Source of the DNA: Antedon mediterranea
Taxonomy: Eukaryota; Echinodermata; Crinoidea; Comatulida; Antedonidae
Direction: 5' to 3'
Assembly (NCBI RefSeq): GCF_964355755.1
Contig: NC_092678.1
Coordinates: 17,024,922-17,088,921, forward strand
Length of the DNA stretch: 64,000 nt
Part shown: positions 47,028 through 59,523 of the stretch, piece after piece
Layout of the letters: each line of letters begins with the position of its first letter
Numbering within the stretch: position 1 is the stretch's first letter
Position numbers and translations under genes: made by a program
Notes under the pieces: model-generated
The model's database searches: none
What the model was told of the DNA's origin: nothing
Seen by the model: the letters and a program-made list of their open reading frames with translations, nothing else

Positions 47028-47099
47028 AATTCGTTTATGTTGATCAAGTTTTCAAAATTACTATCTTTGTAATTTCTTAATTCGTTGCCTTGTATCCAA
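47028..47099 (-). CDS. 72-nt leucine-rich repeat exon (LRR-3)
   Basis: On the minus strand a TTTTTTTGCAG acceptor is followed by exactly 72 nt and a GTAAGTATT donor; both introns are phase 2. The residues read WIQGNELRNYKDSNFENLIN then INEL, fitting the 24-residue LRR pattern xxLxxNxL..xxxFxxLxxLxxL with changes at several Leu positions. One-repeat, 72-nt, phase-2 exons are typical of LRR receptors and secreted LRR proteins (for example LRR-GPCRs and Slit). It is more diverged than the exons at 50,723 and 57,079 and may be a different repeat of the same protein. Confidence 0.6.
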
Positions 47100-48112
47100 C
47101 TGCAAAAAAAAAACATTTTAAAATAAAAATGAGTAAAAGATTCAGTGGTGTTAGGTCATGAAGACATTTCTCATTCTTATGTCTTTAGTGGTTTACCCTG
47201 TACGTTACTAACTTGGACGTAACGCACGGACGCTGTAATACAAAAAATTAATTAATTTCCTTTTGGTAAACTTTAGATATGATGTTCATTTGGACCATAT
47301 CAAGCAAACAAAACCAAACAAAATTGTTGTTGCAATTTGTTCTAATGTTGAATTATCTTTACTGGACAAAGATACAATGACCTCATGGCAATGTTTTAAA
47401 GACGCCGTTGTGAGCTCAAATGATGCGCGTTCATGTCTATGACCGGGGAGACACTGTGTTAAATATGGCACTGATGTTATGTCATTTTAAAGCAGACTTA
47501 ATGGTCAAACATCATATTTAAAAAGAAAGCAATGTAATGTTTAGTGATAGAAAGGTTGTAGTCAAGAGGCAGGAAACTGCAGGTGTTGTTTATTGCCTTT
47601 AGACATAAACAGGTACCACCGTACGAGAATCGGGTGTCCAACGGACGAGTACCATGTGTGTATATCGAGAACAAAGCTATTATAAAGTGTTCAGATTTTA
47701 AAGACTATGTCTACGACACATAATCTGTTGTATGACAAGAATTAATGAATATGAGTCCGATAATTGTACAGAGCATCAAACAACTACATGTGGATTATTA
47801 AATATTTTGACAAACATGGCGTTTCATACGTATAGTACGTGTACACATTGTATAGAAAACATCGAAACGCGACAACAGAAAAAAGACAATAACAGAGACT
47901 TGGGACAAGTCTATACAGTATTAACTTACAGTTTTGAAAGTGATGAAGCAAAAGCAGAAAATGCACCTTGATCTATGGTAGTTATAGCGTTATCGTTTAA
48001 ATACCTACAGATATTGAAAAAAAAAGACACACATTTCAAACGGATTGATTTAAAACAATATTAATAATAATACTGTACACCAATACAATAAATAGATAAC
48101 CACTACATTTGT
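47100..48112 (-). other. probable intron between LRR exons
   Basis: No further exon recognised. A 79-codon plus-strand frame at 47,732-47,971 lacks recognisable motifs. Confidence 0.35.
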
Positions 48113-49493
48113 CTGCTATATTTCACAGTACAGTTATTTGTATTCAGCATTTCAGTGGGCAATTTAGACTTCGTTTGGCACTCGAAACAATGTCAAATGA
48201 AAGGCAAGCTAATATTGCCATGAGGAGGTGCAAATCTGAGGGAGAGGGGAAAATGTAATGTGTAAAAACAGATATCACCTCACCTTTATTTATAAAATTT
48301 GAAAATCAGAAAAAAGGGGAGAATGTAGTGTATTATTTGTTGTTGTTGACAGATGCCTAAACTCTAGAAAATGATAAATTAAGTTTATCTTACGGACGGA
48401 TAACGCTAATAATAACAATTATTAATTCATAGTTATGCTTTATAGCTTTTTGGGTTTTTTTTTGTGCACTTAGAAGAACTTATTTAAAGTGCATTTTAAG
48501 TATTGTTTTTCTTCTAGATTATTTCAGTCATCACAATAGTTAATGTTTGTTTTATTTGGAGGTTCAGACTTAAACACAAAGTACAAATGTATATAGTGCA
48601 CTATGCTGTGTGGAATAAAACTGAAACTGAATGTACGTACCACCACATTAGGTAACCGATGCGCCCTCATTATGACGTTTATTATAAGAAAAAGATACAA
48701 ACCATGTGTTGCGCGTGCGAATAAAGAACAAGTGCAGCTATTCCACCGTACGGAGGGAAAGATAACCAATGCCTCTCATAATAACATTATTTTTCATTTA
48801 ATAATATGTACTAATAATGTTAATAACAACTAGATTTGAACTCGTAACTATGGACGAGTTAGGTTATCCGCAGCGAAAATGCCACGTGTACGTCATACTT
48901 TAGAATATTGCACACAGAAAAACGATTATGCCATTGAAAAAATGTTAGTGTGCTCTCTATTATATGTTACGGCTAAGTATATAGAGTATACACTATATAT
49001 CTGTATACGTACTACAACCAGTGCAGAATAGGTGAAAATACCGGGACCCGCTTTGTCATCCAATTTTTACCATGATGATGTCATCAAAATGAAACACGTA
49101 GATAGCAATTTTGGAAGGAAATTATCTGAGCAACAACATATCGTGTTGAATAAATTTGGATACGTAGAATACGGAAGCGCGCTCTTTTAAATGTCATGAA
49201 CTATGACGCAAAATATGAAATTACGACTTTTATAATTGAACTGGCCATATGTTGAAGTCACAACATCCGATTCGCATAATTTGTACATGATTTCCAGCTT
49301 CCAGAAAACGTTTTAATCATGTGTATCACTTTTTATTCTGAGGAGCTATAATAAATTTAAATTTATTGGAATGATGAAAAAAAGTGATCAAAGTTATTCA
49401 CGCTTTTGAACATGATGAAGTCATCACAATTTTAAAAATTGTAAATCATGCGAAAGATAATTGATTTACCTACACAATATAAAACAAGGCCAA

Positions 49494-50190
49494 CAGCCAT
49501 TAAGTTGCGTGCTACAATGCATAGTGATACCGGACCGACAGACAAACAGACCGACATACAGACAGACCGACAGACAGACGGACCGACCGACATAGTGAAC
49601 TATACTGACCGAAATTACTGAACATGTTTAAAAATGTTGAAATGTTTAAAAACATTTATATTTTTTTAATTTACACGTGCGTAGCCTGTCACTTTTGACG
49701 TGCTCGTATAACGTAATTTCGAGTTGAAAAGTAAGTCAAGAAAACAGAAATCGGGCAAAAAGAGTGCGCAATAACATTTAACTTATTTCATCGAAAATAA
49801 ATTTTGAAAATTTTAAGCGCGCGTACGCATGCGTTACATGCGCTACGCACGTAATTGTATTGCCATATGATGATTTATGCCCTGAAATTTATGAGTACCA
49901 AATTTTATTTAATTGTGATTCATGGTTGATATGATTACAAACGTGATTTCGTTAAATCGTGCGTAGACCGCGTAATTTTTTATTGCGCACCGTGAAAACA
50001 TAACCACATCGATTCCTGGCCATAAGGAATATTCTGTGAAAAATTGACTTAGCTAGATTAAACTGATATCAAGATAAGGTCATAAAGCGATAAAACGCAT
50101 AGTGATACCGGACCGACAGACAGACAGACAGACCGACAGACAGACCGACCGACCGACATAGTGAACTATAGAGTCGCTTCCACGTGACTA
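49494..50190 (+). mobile_element. GACA-rich element, copy in block A
   Basis: 697 bp from ACAAGGCCAACAGCC to GACTA. It has two modules: each holds GCATAGTGATACCGG, a GACAGACC run and CATAGTGAACTATA, one near each end, with CpG-rich DNA between. The 3' end is a stem-loop AGTCGC-TTCCAC-GTGACT followed by AAAA. Block B near 56,535 has the uninterrupted sequence (ACAATATAAAAAAATGG), proving mobility and giving the borders; no clear target duplication beyond A residues. The layout (3' stem-loop, CTAA-like end, A/T-rich target, tandem-repeat core) recalls Helitron/Helentron-derived non-autonomous elements; this is an inference. About 0.1 kb of the interior is deleted relative to 54,134-54,934. Confidence 0.8.
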
Positions 50191-50722
50191 AAAATGGTGA
50201 GAAATGGAATATGGATAAGTGGAAATGCGTTCTATTAAATGTGAGGAGCTATGACAAAAGAGACAAAAATCCTATATTTTATATTCGAGTGGCCATACGA
50301 TGACGTCACAATGTCTAGTTAGCCATATTGATACATGATCCGATATCAACAACTCATCTACTTCCAGAATATGTAAAAAAATAAACTTCACCATGTAGTT
50401 TAAAAACTATGACTGTTTAAAAAAAGGCATAATTATGACGATTTATTTTACTTTTTCAGCAAAAACGAGCGCAAATTGTCCAATTCGACGTGCTCGTATG
50501 ACGTGATTTTAAGTCGAAATTGTTTGAAAGCTGGTAAAATTACTAGAAAATGCTGGAAAAACATAAATCACGCGAAAAAAATAACATTTACTAATAATGA
50601 TAATAATAATTATACGAATAGAGCAAAGGGTATAAAATAAAATAATATGACAATAAGTGTGGTTATCTTACAACGAAAATATACTATTTTCAAAAGTATG
50701 ATAAACAAGAGAAAGCACTCAC

Positions 50723-50794
50723 AGTGTTGTCAATGATTTCAAACCATCAAAGACGTTTTCTGGTAATGTAGTTATTTGGTTATTGCCCAAATCC
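50723..50794 (-). CDS. 72-nt leucine-rich repeat exon (LRR-2)
   Basis: Exactly 72 nt between a TTTTTCAG acceptor and a GTGAGTGC donor on the minus strand, phase 2 on both sides. It encodes one canonical LRR: DLGNNQITTLPENVFDGLKS then LTTL. All consensus positions are satisfied (N-x-I/L, LP, F--L). Such repeats form one turn of the curved LRR solenoid in extracellular receptors. It has a close paralogue at 57,079-57,150, created by the block A/B duplication. Confidence 0.8.
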
Positions 50795-51186
50795 CTGAAA
50801 AACGTGAACAAATTCTGTAATTAAGTATATATACAGTACCAAAGGATAGTTCGATAAAAACAAATTATTATTAAAATTTCGAAATACAAACAAAATATAA
50901 AAACACATCCCTATCTATATTGTGCCAACAGAGGCCATAAACAGCTTATATCTAATTAGGCGTGTCACTCCAGCAGTGAAGCCAGTACAGGGTATATACA
51001 AGGACATAATAATATTTGTTTAATGTTACTTTTGCTCGTATTATCATTAGTTGAATGTTTTAGCTGTTTTTCTTTAACTGCTTTTACATGATATAACTAT
51101 GTTTTATCTGGATTTACTGTAATCATGTTGTAATTTCTTTAATATCTACGATACAATACAACAGTTAAAAGTATTATAAACAAGTG

Positions 51187-51240
51187 AAACATTCGAACAC
51201 ATTTGCTGGTAATGTTGTTATTTGGTTATTGGCCAACCAC
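51187..51240 (-). pseudogene. truncated LRR exon
   Basis: A TTTTCAG acceptor is followed by WLANNQITTLPANVFE, matching LRR-2, but the 3' part of the exon and the donor are missing, apparently by deletion. It lies 446 bp upstream of LRR-2 on the minus strand, so the exon unit was itself duplicated within the block. Confidence 0.65.
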
Positions 51241-51935
51241 CTGAAAATTGTGAAAAATGTAATAAATAATAAACAGTACCAAGGGATATGATGATAAAAC
51301 ATTATCTATTTTATATATAATTTAGAAAAACAAACAAAACATAACAATAAATATCTTATTGTGCCAGCAGAGGTCAAGTCCAATTAGGCGTGTCACTCCA
51401 GAAGTGAAACCATTACAAGGTATATACAAGGACATACTAATACTTGTTTAATGTTACTTTAGCTCGTATTATCATTATTTGCATGTTTTAGCTGTTTTTC
51501 ATTAACTTCTTCTACATGATATAATTATGTTTTATCTATATTTTACTGTAATCATGTTGTACTTTGCATATCATATGATGACATAGATCAATATCTACGA
51601 TACAATACAACCGTTAAATGACGATGATCTATGTGTTCTGCTATATTTTTACGTTTCGTTATGGCCGCCTATGGTGATACAGTAACTGAATTAAATAGTC
51701 TTGAGTTCGCATAAACAATGCCAAAATAGAAAAACTCAAAAAGAGCAAAAAGAAAGATATTACATTTGAACGTATTACGCATGAAACAGACATATTTCAT
51801 TGAAGTATTAATTCCTAAAATAAAATAATTGTTTTTATGAGGAAAAGAGTTAAACTGACGTTTTCATGAGAGGAAGATATATAATATTTGTTCCTCGTGC
51901 AAAATAAGCTTATTACAACACTATTACACTAAAGC

Positions 51936-52734
51936 CTAAAGTTACACTTAACTGTGCTTTAAAATAAACATAATTAAAAGCATTACACAGTATAGGCCTA
52001 ATAGTTCACCCGATAAAAATTTCTGATTTGTCCAAATTTCTTTAAAAAAAATCTGACAAATATAAACATGAAGAAATAAAAAACAATGTCGTTAATATAC
52101 ATCAGACTTAAGAATAATGACATCAATTTTCGATAATCATAAGGACGAGTTCTCGAATGATTCTCTTATTTGTGCCCATGGAATTGATATTTCCTAAGTT
52201 CACCTAACTACGGAGGAATAACGCATTTATATTATGATTACATTAATCATAATGTTTAATGATGCTGTGTTATCGAATTGTCTATGTTACTGGAGAAATC
52301 GGGATACAGTACCGATAATCAGGTGTGTTAGACAAGAATACGTTACTCAACTTAAAATGGAGGTCTTTGCTTTCACCACGTTCTGAAATGTGCCTGTAAG
52401 ATTATGTTAAGGCAAAAACAACACCTTGTATACCTTAGCAGCCTGGTGTAGAGACCTATGTATTGCCTTCGCTAAATCCTTTCTTAAACTTGTTCCCACT
52501 TATACCTTCTAGAGGAATGTTATCCATAGATATAACCCTAATATACTGCTGATTGGATTCGTCATATTATAATTGTAACACAATGTGTTATAAGAACTGT
52601 TCGTTATACCATGGTAGTATGTGGTGCAATTAATTAAAGAATTATATGATTTTTAAATAGTTTACACAAAGTGCAACACAGTGTTACGTATTATCTTCTA
52701 CAATATCTAATGATTACACATTTTTAGTCGCGTG
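51936..52734. other. non-duplicated stretch between blocks
   Basis: AT-rich, no gene or exon recognised. Confidence 0.35.
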
Positions 52735-53544
52735 GGAGTGACTCTATAGTTCACTATGTCGGTCGGTCGGTCGGTCGGTCTGTCTGTCTGTCTGTCTGTC
52801 TGTCGGTCTGTCTGTCGGTCTGTCTGTCTGTCTGTCTGTCGGTCCGGTATCACTATGCGTTTTATCGCTTTATGACCTTATCTTGATATCAGTTTAATCT
52901 AGCTAAGTCAATTTCTCACAGAATATTCCTTATGGCCAGGAATCGATGTGGTTATGTTTTCACGGTATGCAATAAAAAATTACGCGGTCTACGCACGATT
53001 TAACGAAATCACGTTTGTAATCATATCTTAACAACCATGAATCACAATTAAATAAAATTTGGTACTCATAAATTTCAGGGCATAAATCATCATATGGCAA
53101 TACAATTAGGTGCGTAGCGCATGTAACGCATGCGTAAGCGCTTACAATTTTCAAAATTTATTTTCCATGAAATAAGAGTACGTTTCAGGCAATTTTAAGC
53201 GTTTTCAAAATTGCCATGAGTGGGCAGATTTTTGCACGCGCACTGCGCGTTAAATGTTATTGCGCACTCTTTTTGCCCGATTTCTGTTTTCTTGACTTAA
53301 TTTTCAACTCGAAATTACGTTATACGAGCACGTCAAAAGTGACAGGCTACGCACGTGTATATTAAAATAAATATAAATGTTTTTAAACATTTCAACATTT
53401 TTAAACATGTTCAGTAATTTCGGTCAGTATAGTTCACTATGTCGGTCGGTCCGTCTGTCTGTCGGTCTGTCTGTCGGTCTGTTGGTCTGTCGGTCCGGTA
53501 TCACTATGCATTGTAGCACGCGACTTAATGGCTTTTGGCCTTGT
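52735..53544 (-). mobile_element. GACA-rich element, minus-strand copy
   Basis: About 810 bp, the full two-module form, in reverse: TAGTCGCGTGG at the left, GGCCTTGT at the right, with (GGTC/TGTC)n runs near both ends and the same CpG-rich interior (TACGAGCACGTCAAAAGTGAC). No empty-site comparison is available here. Confidence 0.78.
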
Positions 53545-53574
53545 TAATAATTATGTAAATTCTTATTTAATAAA

Positions 53575-55160
53575 ACACTTTTAAAACACACAAATTACCG
53601 TATTAAACATACAAATCAAAGTATACAAACAATAAGTATATACAGTACCAACGGAAATTACGATACAAAAGTATCTATTTTATTAATTTCGAAATACAAA
53701 AAAAAATTACAACAAATTATCTATATTGTGCCAACAGAGGCCAAAAAGACTTATGTCCAATTAGGCGTGTTACTCTGACAGTGAAACAATTACAGGGTAT
53801 AATTGATATAATACTAATTTCATGTTACTTTATATCGTATTATCATTATTTGCATGTTTTAGCGGTTTTTCATTAACTGTCTTTTCATGATTATAACAAT
53901 GTTTTATCTAGATTGACTGTAATCATGTTGTACTTTCCATATCATATGATTTCTCGTATTATCATTATTTGCATGTTTTAGCTGTTTTTCATATGATTTC
54001 TAGATGTATTTCAATATCTACGATACAATACAACCGTTAAATGACGATGATCCATGTATTCTGTCAAATTTTTATTTTTCATTATGGCCGCCGATGGTGC
54101 TACAGTAAAGAGTCAAAACAATGCCAAAATAGAACAAGGCCAACAGCCATTAAGTCGCATGCTACAATGCATAGTGATACCGGACCGACAGACAAACAGA
54201 CCGACAGACAGACAGACCGACAGACATACGGACCGACCGACATAGTGAACTATACTGACCGAAATTACTGAACATGTTTAAAAATGTTGAAATGTTTAAA
54301 AACATTTATATTTTTTTAATTTACACGTGCGTAGCCTGTCACTTTTGACGTGCTCGTATAACGTAATTTCGAGTTGAAAAGTAAGTCAAGAAAACAGAAA
54401 TCGGGCAAAAAGAGTGCGCAATAACATTTAACGCGCAGTGCGCGCGCAAAAATCTGCGCACTCATGGCAATTTTGTAAACGCTTAAAATTGCCTGAAACG
54501 TACTCTTATTTCATCGAAAATAAATTTTGAACATTTTAAGCGCGCGTACGCATGCGTTACATGCGCTACGCACGTAATTGTATTGCCATATGATGATTTA
54601 TGCCCTGAAATTTATGAGTACCAAATTGTATTTAATTGTGATTCATGGTTGTTAAGTAATGATTACAAACGTGATTTCGTTAAATCGTGCGTAGACCGCG
54701 TAATTTTATATTGCGCACCGTGAAAACATAACCACATCGATTCCTGGCCATAAGGAATATACTGTGAAAAATTGACTTAGCCAGATTAAACTGATATCAA
54801 GATAAGGTCATAAAGGGATAAAACGCATAGTGATACCGGACCGACAGACAGACAGACCGACAGACAGACCGACAGACAGACAGACAGACCGACCGACCGA
54901 CATAGTGAACTATAGAGTCGCTTCCACGCGACTAAAAACTCAAAAAGAGCAAAAAGAAAGATATTACATTTGAACGTATTTCACATGAAACAGACATATT
55001 TCATAGAAGTATTAATTCCTAAAACAAAATAATTGTTTTTATGTTTAACTCTATGCCTCATAGAGTTAAACTGACGTTTTCATGAGAGGAATATATATAC
55101 TATTTGTTCCACGTGCACAATAAGCTTATAAAACTATTGCAGAATATACGTGAATCGGAC
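53575..55160 (+). repeat. third, partial copy of the LRR-bearing unit
   Basis: Parts match 51,260-51,935: GTGCCAACAGAGG, CCAATTAGGCGTGT, TGTTTTAGC-GTTTTTCATTAAC, and a shared end TTAAACTGACGTTTTCATGAGAGGAA. No LRR exon survives. It is interrupted by the GACA element at 54,134-54,934. Confidence 0.65.
54134..54934 (+). mobile_element. GACA-rich element, plus-strand full copy
   Basis: 801 bp from ACAAGGCCAACAGCC to CGCGACTA, with two GACA modules and the terminal stem-loop AGTCGC-TTCCAC-GCGACT. Two empty sites exist in paralogous DNA (about 51,735 and 57,838: ATAGAAAAACTC), and the filled site reads ATAGA[element]AAAACTC, so insertion was precise in an A-run with no resolvable duplication. Confidence 0.82.
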
Positions 55161-57078
55161 CGGTTTCTGCTATATTTCACAGTACAGTTATTTGTATTCA
55201 GCATTTCAGTGGGCGATTTTGAATTCGTCTGGATTTTGAAACAACAATGAAAGGCAGGCTAATTTTTGCCACGAGGAGGTGCAAATCTGAGGGAGAGGGG
55301 AAAATGTAATGTGTACAATTCCAAACAGATATCACCTCAACTTTATTTAAAAAACTTGAAAATCAGAAAAAAAGGGGAGAAGGTAGTGTATTATTTGTGG
55401 TTGTTGCCAGATGCCTAAACTCTAGAAAAGGATAAATTAAGTTTATCTTACGGACGGATAACGCTAAAAATAACAATTATTAATTCATAGTTATGCTTTA
55501 TAGCTTTTTGAGGTTTTTTTTCGTGCACTTAGAGGAACTTATTTAAAGTGCATTAAGTATTGTTTTTCTTCTAGATTATTTCAGTAATCACAATAGTTAA
55601 TGTTTGTTTTATTTGGAGGTTCAGACTTAAACACAAAGTACAAATGCATAAATTGCACTATGTTGTGTGAAATAAAACTGAAACTGAATGTACGTACACC
55701 ACATTAGGTAACCGATGCGCCCTCATTATGACGATTTTTATAAGAGAAAGATACAAACCATGTGTTGCGCGTGCGAATAAAGAACAAGTGCAGCTATTCC
55801 ACCGTACGGAAGGAAAGATAACCAATGCCTCTCATAATAACATTATTTTTCATTTTAATAATATTTACTAATAATGTTAATAACAACTAGATTTGAACTC
55901 GTAACTATGGACGAGTTAGGTTATCCGCAGCGAAAATGCCACGAGTACGTCATACTTTAGAATATTGCGCACAGAAAAACGATTATGCCATTGAAAAAAT
56001 GTTAGTGTGCTCTCTATTATATGTTACGGCTAAGTATATAGAGTATACACTATATATCTGTATACGTACTACAACCAGTGCAGAATAGGTGAAAATACCG
56101 GGACCCGCTTTGTCATCCAATTTTTACCATGATGATGTCATCAAAATGAAACACGTAGATAGCAATTTTGGAAGGAAATTATCTGAGCAACAACATATCG
56201 TGTTGAATAAATTTGGAGACGTAGAATACGGAAGCGCGCTATTTTAAATGTCATGAACTATGACGCAAAATATGAAATTACGACTTTTATAATTGAACTG
56301 GCCATATGATGACGTCACAACATCCGATTCGCATAATTTTTACATGATTTCCAGCTTCCAGAAAACGTTTTAATCATGTGTATCACTTTTTATACTGAGG
56401 AGCTATAATAAATTTAAATTTATTGGAATGATGAAAAAAAGTGATCAAAGTTATTCACGATTTTGAACATGATGAAGTCATCACAATTTTAAAAATTGTA
56501 AATCAAGCGAAAGATAATTGATTGACCTAGACAATATAAAAAAATGGTGGGAAATGGAATATGGATAAGTGGAGATGCGTTCTATTAAATGTGAGGAGCT
56601 ATGACAAAAGAGACAAAAATCCTATATTTTATATTCGAGTGGCCATACGATGACGTCACAATGTCTAGTTAGCCATATTGATACATGATCCGATATCAAC
56701 AACTCATCTACTTCCAGAATATGTAAAAAAATTAACTTCACCATGTAGTTTAGAAACGTAAACTATGACTGTTTAAAAAAAGGCATAATTATGACGATTT
56801 ATTTTACTTTTTCAGCAAAAACGAGCGCAAATTGTCCAATTCGACGTGCTCGTATGACGTGATTTTTTGTCGAAATTGTTTGAAAGCTGGTAAAATTACT
56901 AGAAAATGCTGGAAAAACATAAATCACGCGAAAAAAATAACATTTACTAATAATGATAATAATAATTATACGAATAAGGCAAAGGGTAAAAAATAAAATA
57001 ATATGACAATAAGTGTGGTTATATTACAACGAAAATATACTATTTTCAAAAGTATGATAAACAAGAGAAAGCACTCAC

Positions 57079-57150
57079 AGTATTGTCAATGATTTCAAAC
57101 CATCAAAGACGTTTTCTGGTAATGTAGTTATTTGGTTATAGAACAACGAT
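57079..57150 (-). CDS. 72-nt leucine-rich repeat exon (LRR-1)
   Basis: Exactly 72 nt between a TTTTCAG acceptor and a GTGAGTGC donor, phase 2 both sides. It reads SLFYNQITTLPENVFDGLKS then LTIL. It differs from LRR-2 mainly in the first four residues, which lie on or near the concave beta-strand face, and is nearly identical elsewhere. It is first in transcription order of the three intact LRR exons seen here. Confidence 0.8.
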
Positions 57151-57299
57151 CTGAAAACCGTGAAAAATGCAATACATAAGTTTAGTTTTGGATGAATATT
57201 CTGTCTTTGCAAAGAATAAAAAATGAAACTATGTGACGACAATAAGTGTGGTTTTATTACAACGAAAATATACTATTTTCAAAAGTATTATAAACAAGT

Positions 57300-57355
57300 G
57301 AAACATTCGAACACATTTGCTGGTAATTGTTGTTATTTGGTTATTGGCCAACCAC
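57300..57355 (-). pseudogene. truncated, frameshifted LRR exon
   Basis: Paralogue of 51,187-51,240 with one extra T within the exon (GGTAATTGTTGTT on the plus strand), so the frame is broken as well as truncated. Confidence 0.6.
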
Positions 57356-58050
57356 CTGAAAATTGTGAAAAATGTAATAAATAATATATACAGTACCAAG
57401 GGATAGGATGATAAAACATTATATATTTTATGTATAATTTAGAAAAACAAACAAAACATAACAATAAATATCTTATTGTGCTAGCAGAGGTCAAGTCCAA
57501 TTAGGCGTGTCACTCCAGAAGTGAAACCATTACAAGGTATATACAAGGACATACTAATACTTGTTTAATGTTACTTTAGCTCGTATTATCATTATTTGCA
57601 TGTTTTAGTTAGCTGTTTTTCATTAACTTCTTCTACATGATATATAATTATGTTTTATCTATATTTTACTGTAATCATGTTGTACTTTGCATATCATATG
57701 ATGACATAGATCAATACAACAGTTAAATGACGATGATCCATGTGTTCTGCTATATTTTTAAGTTTCGTTATGGCCGCCGATGGTGCTACAGTAATTGAAT
57801 TAAATAGTCTTGAGTTCGCATAAACAATGCCATAATAGAAAAACTCAAAAAGAGTAAAAGAAAGATATTACGTTTGGACGTATCACACATGAAACAGACA
57901 AGTATTCCGTAGAAGTATTAATTCCTAAAATAAAATAATTGTTTTTATGAGGCATAGAGTTAAACTGACGTTTTCATGAGAAGAAAATATATAATATTTG
58001 TTCTACGTGCACAATAAGCTTATTACAACACTATTGCAGATTATACGTAC

Positions 58051-58100
58051 GGTGAATCGATGACGAGTCGGAGACGAACCGAACGGATCATCCAGGATTT
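58051..58100 (-). CDS. possible small exon upstream of the LRR exons
   Basis: On the minus strand CATATTTTTCAG precedes 50 nt and a GTACGTAT donor-like site follows. One open frame includes MIRSVRLRLVIDS. It has CpGs unlike its surroundings. No LRR or N-cap cysteines are seen, so it might be a 5' exon or nothing. Confidence 0.15.
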
Positions 58101-58899
58101 CTGAAAAATATGGCCAAGTGCGCACACTTTGCGCAGCATTGTACGAAGGCGTGTCTATATTTGTTTTCGTTTCTAATTTTGGCTTTCAAATTGTATTATT
58201 TGTATGTTCCCTTTAAACTTCATCTTAATTTCAAATATAATAATATCAATAAAGTAATACTGTTTACTTAGAAGTGTGCCAGTTATCCAGCACTGAAGAA
58301 AACAAACTGAGAAAAAATGTAAACACATGTGACCACGTTATTTGAACATTTTAAAGCTAAGTAAGTTAATTAATGAGATGTAAAGCACATTGAAGGCCAG
58401 TAACGTACGGTAATCAACATGAGTTGCTAATAGTTCTACTGGAAAAACGCCTTTTCACGATATGGAAGACATCTTCTTCGATGGATGACAAAATAATAAT
58501 ATGAGCAAAGCGTAGCCAATGGTTCTGTCCACAAAAGATTGTGGACAAGCCCATAATAACGACCATATTAATGTCAAAGGCAAAGTTACTAAAACATTCA
58601 TAACTGATTAACGGCGGACAGTCATAATGGACATACTTCTTGAATTAAAATGTTCTAGATTAGCCTATCGTAAAGGCTGAGTTTGAATTGTTTGTATGTT
58701 AAGCGAAATGTGCCTATGTTGAAAATAAATATCTTTACAATTTGTGGGGTTCAAAATGCTATATTTGACCACCAGTTGAAGGCAACTTACCTCCCAAAAT
58801 AAATCATGATAATATAAAAACGTTCTCTATACTATTATATTGTCTAGTAGTACAAACATTTTTAATTTTCTAGCTTCGAGCGAATCACTTTTTTAGTAG
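58101..58899. other. non-genic stretch
   Basis: No gene recognised. Confidence 0.35.
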
Positions 58900-59345
58900 T
58901 CATTTTCATGAGATCCGTGACTAATTTTAGGATACCTTTTTTTGACTATGGATTTAGTGAGATGAACCAATTTAGAATAAATATAGCTCCTATGCACCTC
59001 CCCAAAATCGCGGCAAAGTGTATTTTAGAGGGCGTTTTTAAAATGGCCGCCTATAAGGTTGGGCTCTTGTATCTTTGTAACCACTCATGATAGAGACTTC
59101 ATTTTGATCTTAAATTATTCACAATATGCATGTTTATATTCGCTCTAATGAGCGTAAAATGACCGGAAATGCTATTTTTGGACTATTTGACCTTTAACCT
59201 CAAGTTGTCGTATCTCAATAAGTAATGGTCCTAAAAGCTTGAAATTTGTCACATAGTGTTCAGAATATGAATATTTATATTTGTCCTAATGAACTTTTTT
59301 GTCAAATCTTGACCGGAAGTGCCATTTCTGACCTTTGACACTACA
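58900..59345. repeat. diverged tandem repeats of the 'gaccggaagtg' type
   Basis: Units share GACCGGAAATGCTATTT / GACCGGAAGTGCCATTT, GACCTTTAACC / GACCTTTGACA, a CTCTAATGA/CCTAATGA word and GAATAT-AATATTTATATT. The 60-codon frame at 58,908 is repeat-derived. Confidence 0.6.
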
Positions 59346-59523
59346 CATGTATTAAATGACTGTGTTAACATTGGTTCTAGCATCTGCCTGGGTGCAGAAC
59401 GGTTAATATACAGATTTGCGGGAAAAAAGTATAGAAAAATCTTGTTTTGGTTTTTTTGATAGAGTATACCATATAGAATTTCAGAAAAAAAAATCCCTCT
59501 AACCAGGCGAATATCTGTATTAT

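Larger units (their letters stand above)
48113..51935 (+). repeat. tandem segmental duplication, block A
   Basis: It begins TCTGCTATATTTCACAGTAC and matches block B (55,165-58,050) along its length, apart from a GACA element at 49,494-50,190 present only here. The offset is about 7.05 kb. It contains LRR exon 50,723-50,794 and decayed exon 51,187-51,240, and ends near TAAGCTTATTACAACACTAT. Confidence 0.85.
55165..58050 (+). repeat. tandem segmental duplication, block B
   Basis: Matches block A without the GACA element. It contains LRR exon 57,079-57,150 and decayed exon 57,300-57,355. Differences from block A are scattered substitutions and short indels, so the duplication is moderately recent. 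Confidence 0.85.

Noticed and set aside
47732-47971. 79-codon plus-strand frame
   Set aside because: Lies opposite the probable LRR-gene intron, no motif, no splice or start support.
54041-54271. two overlapping frames rich in Asp/Arg/Thr repeats
   Set aside because: They arise from the GACAGACC microsatellite inside the GACA element.
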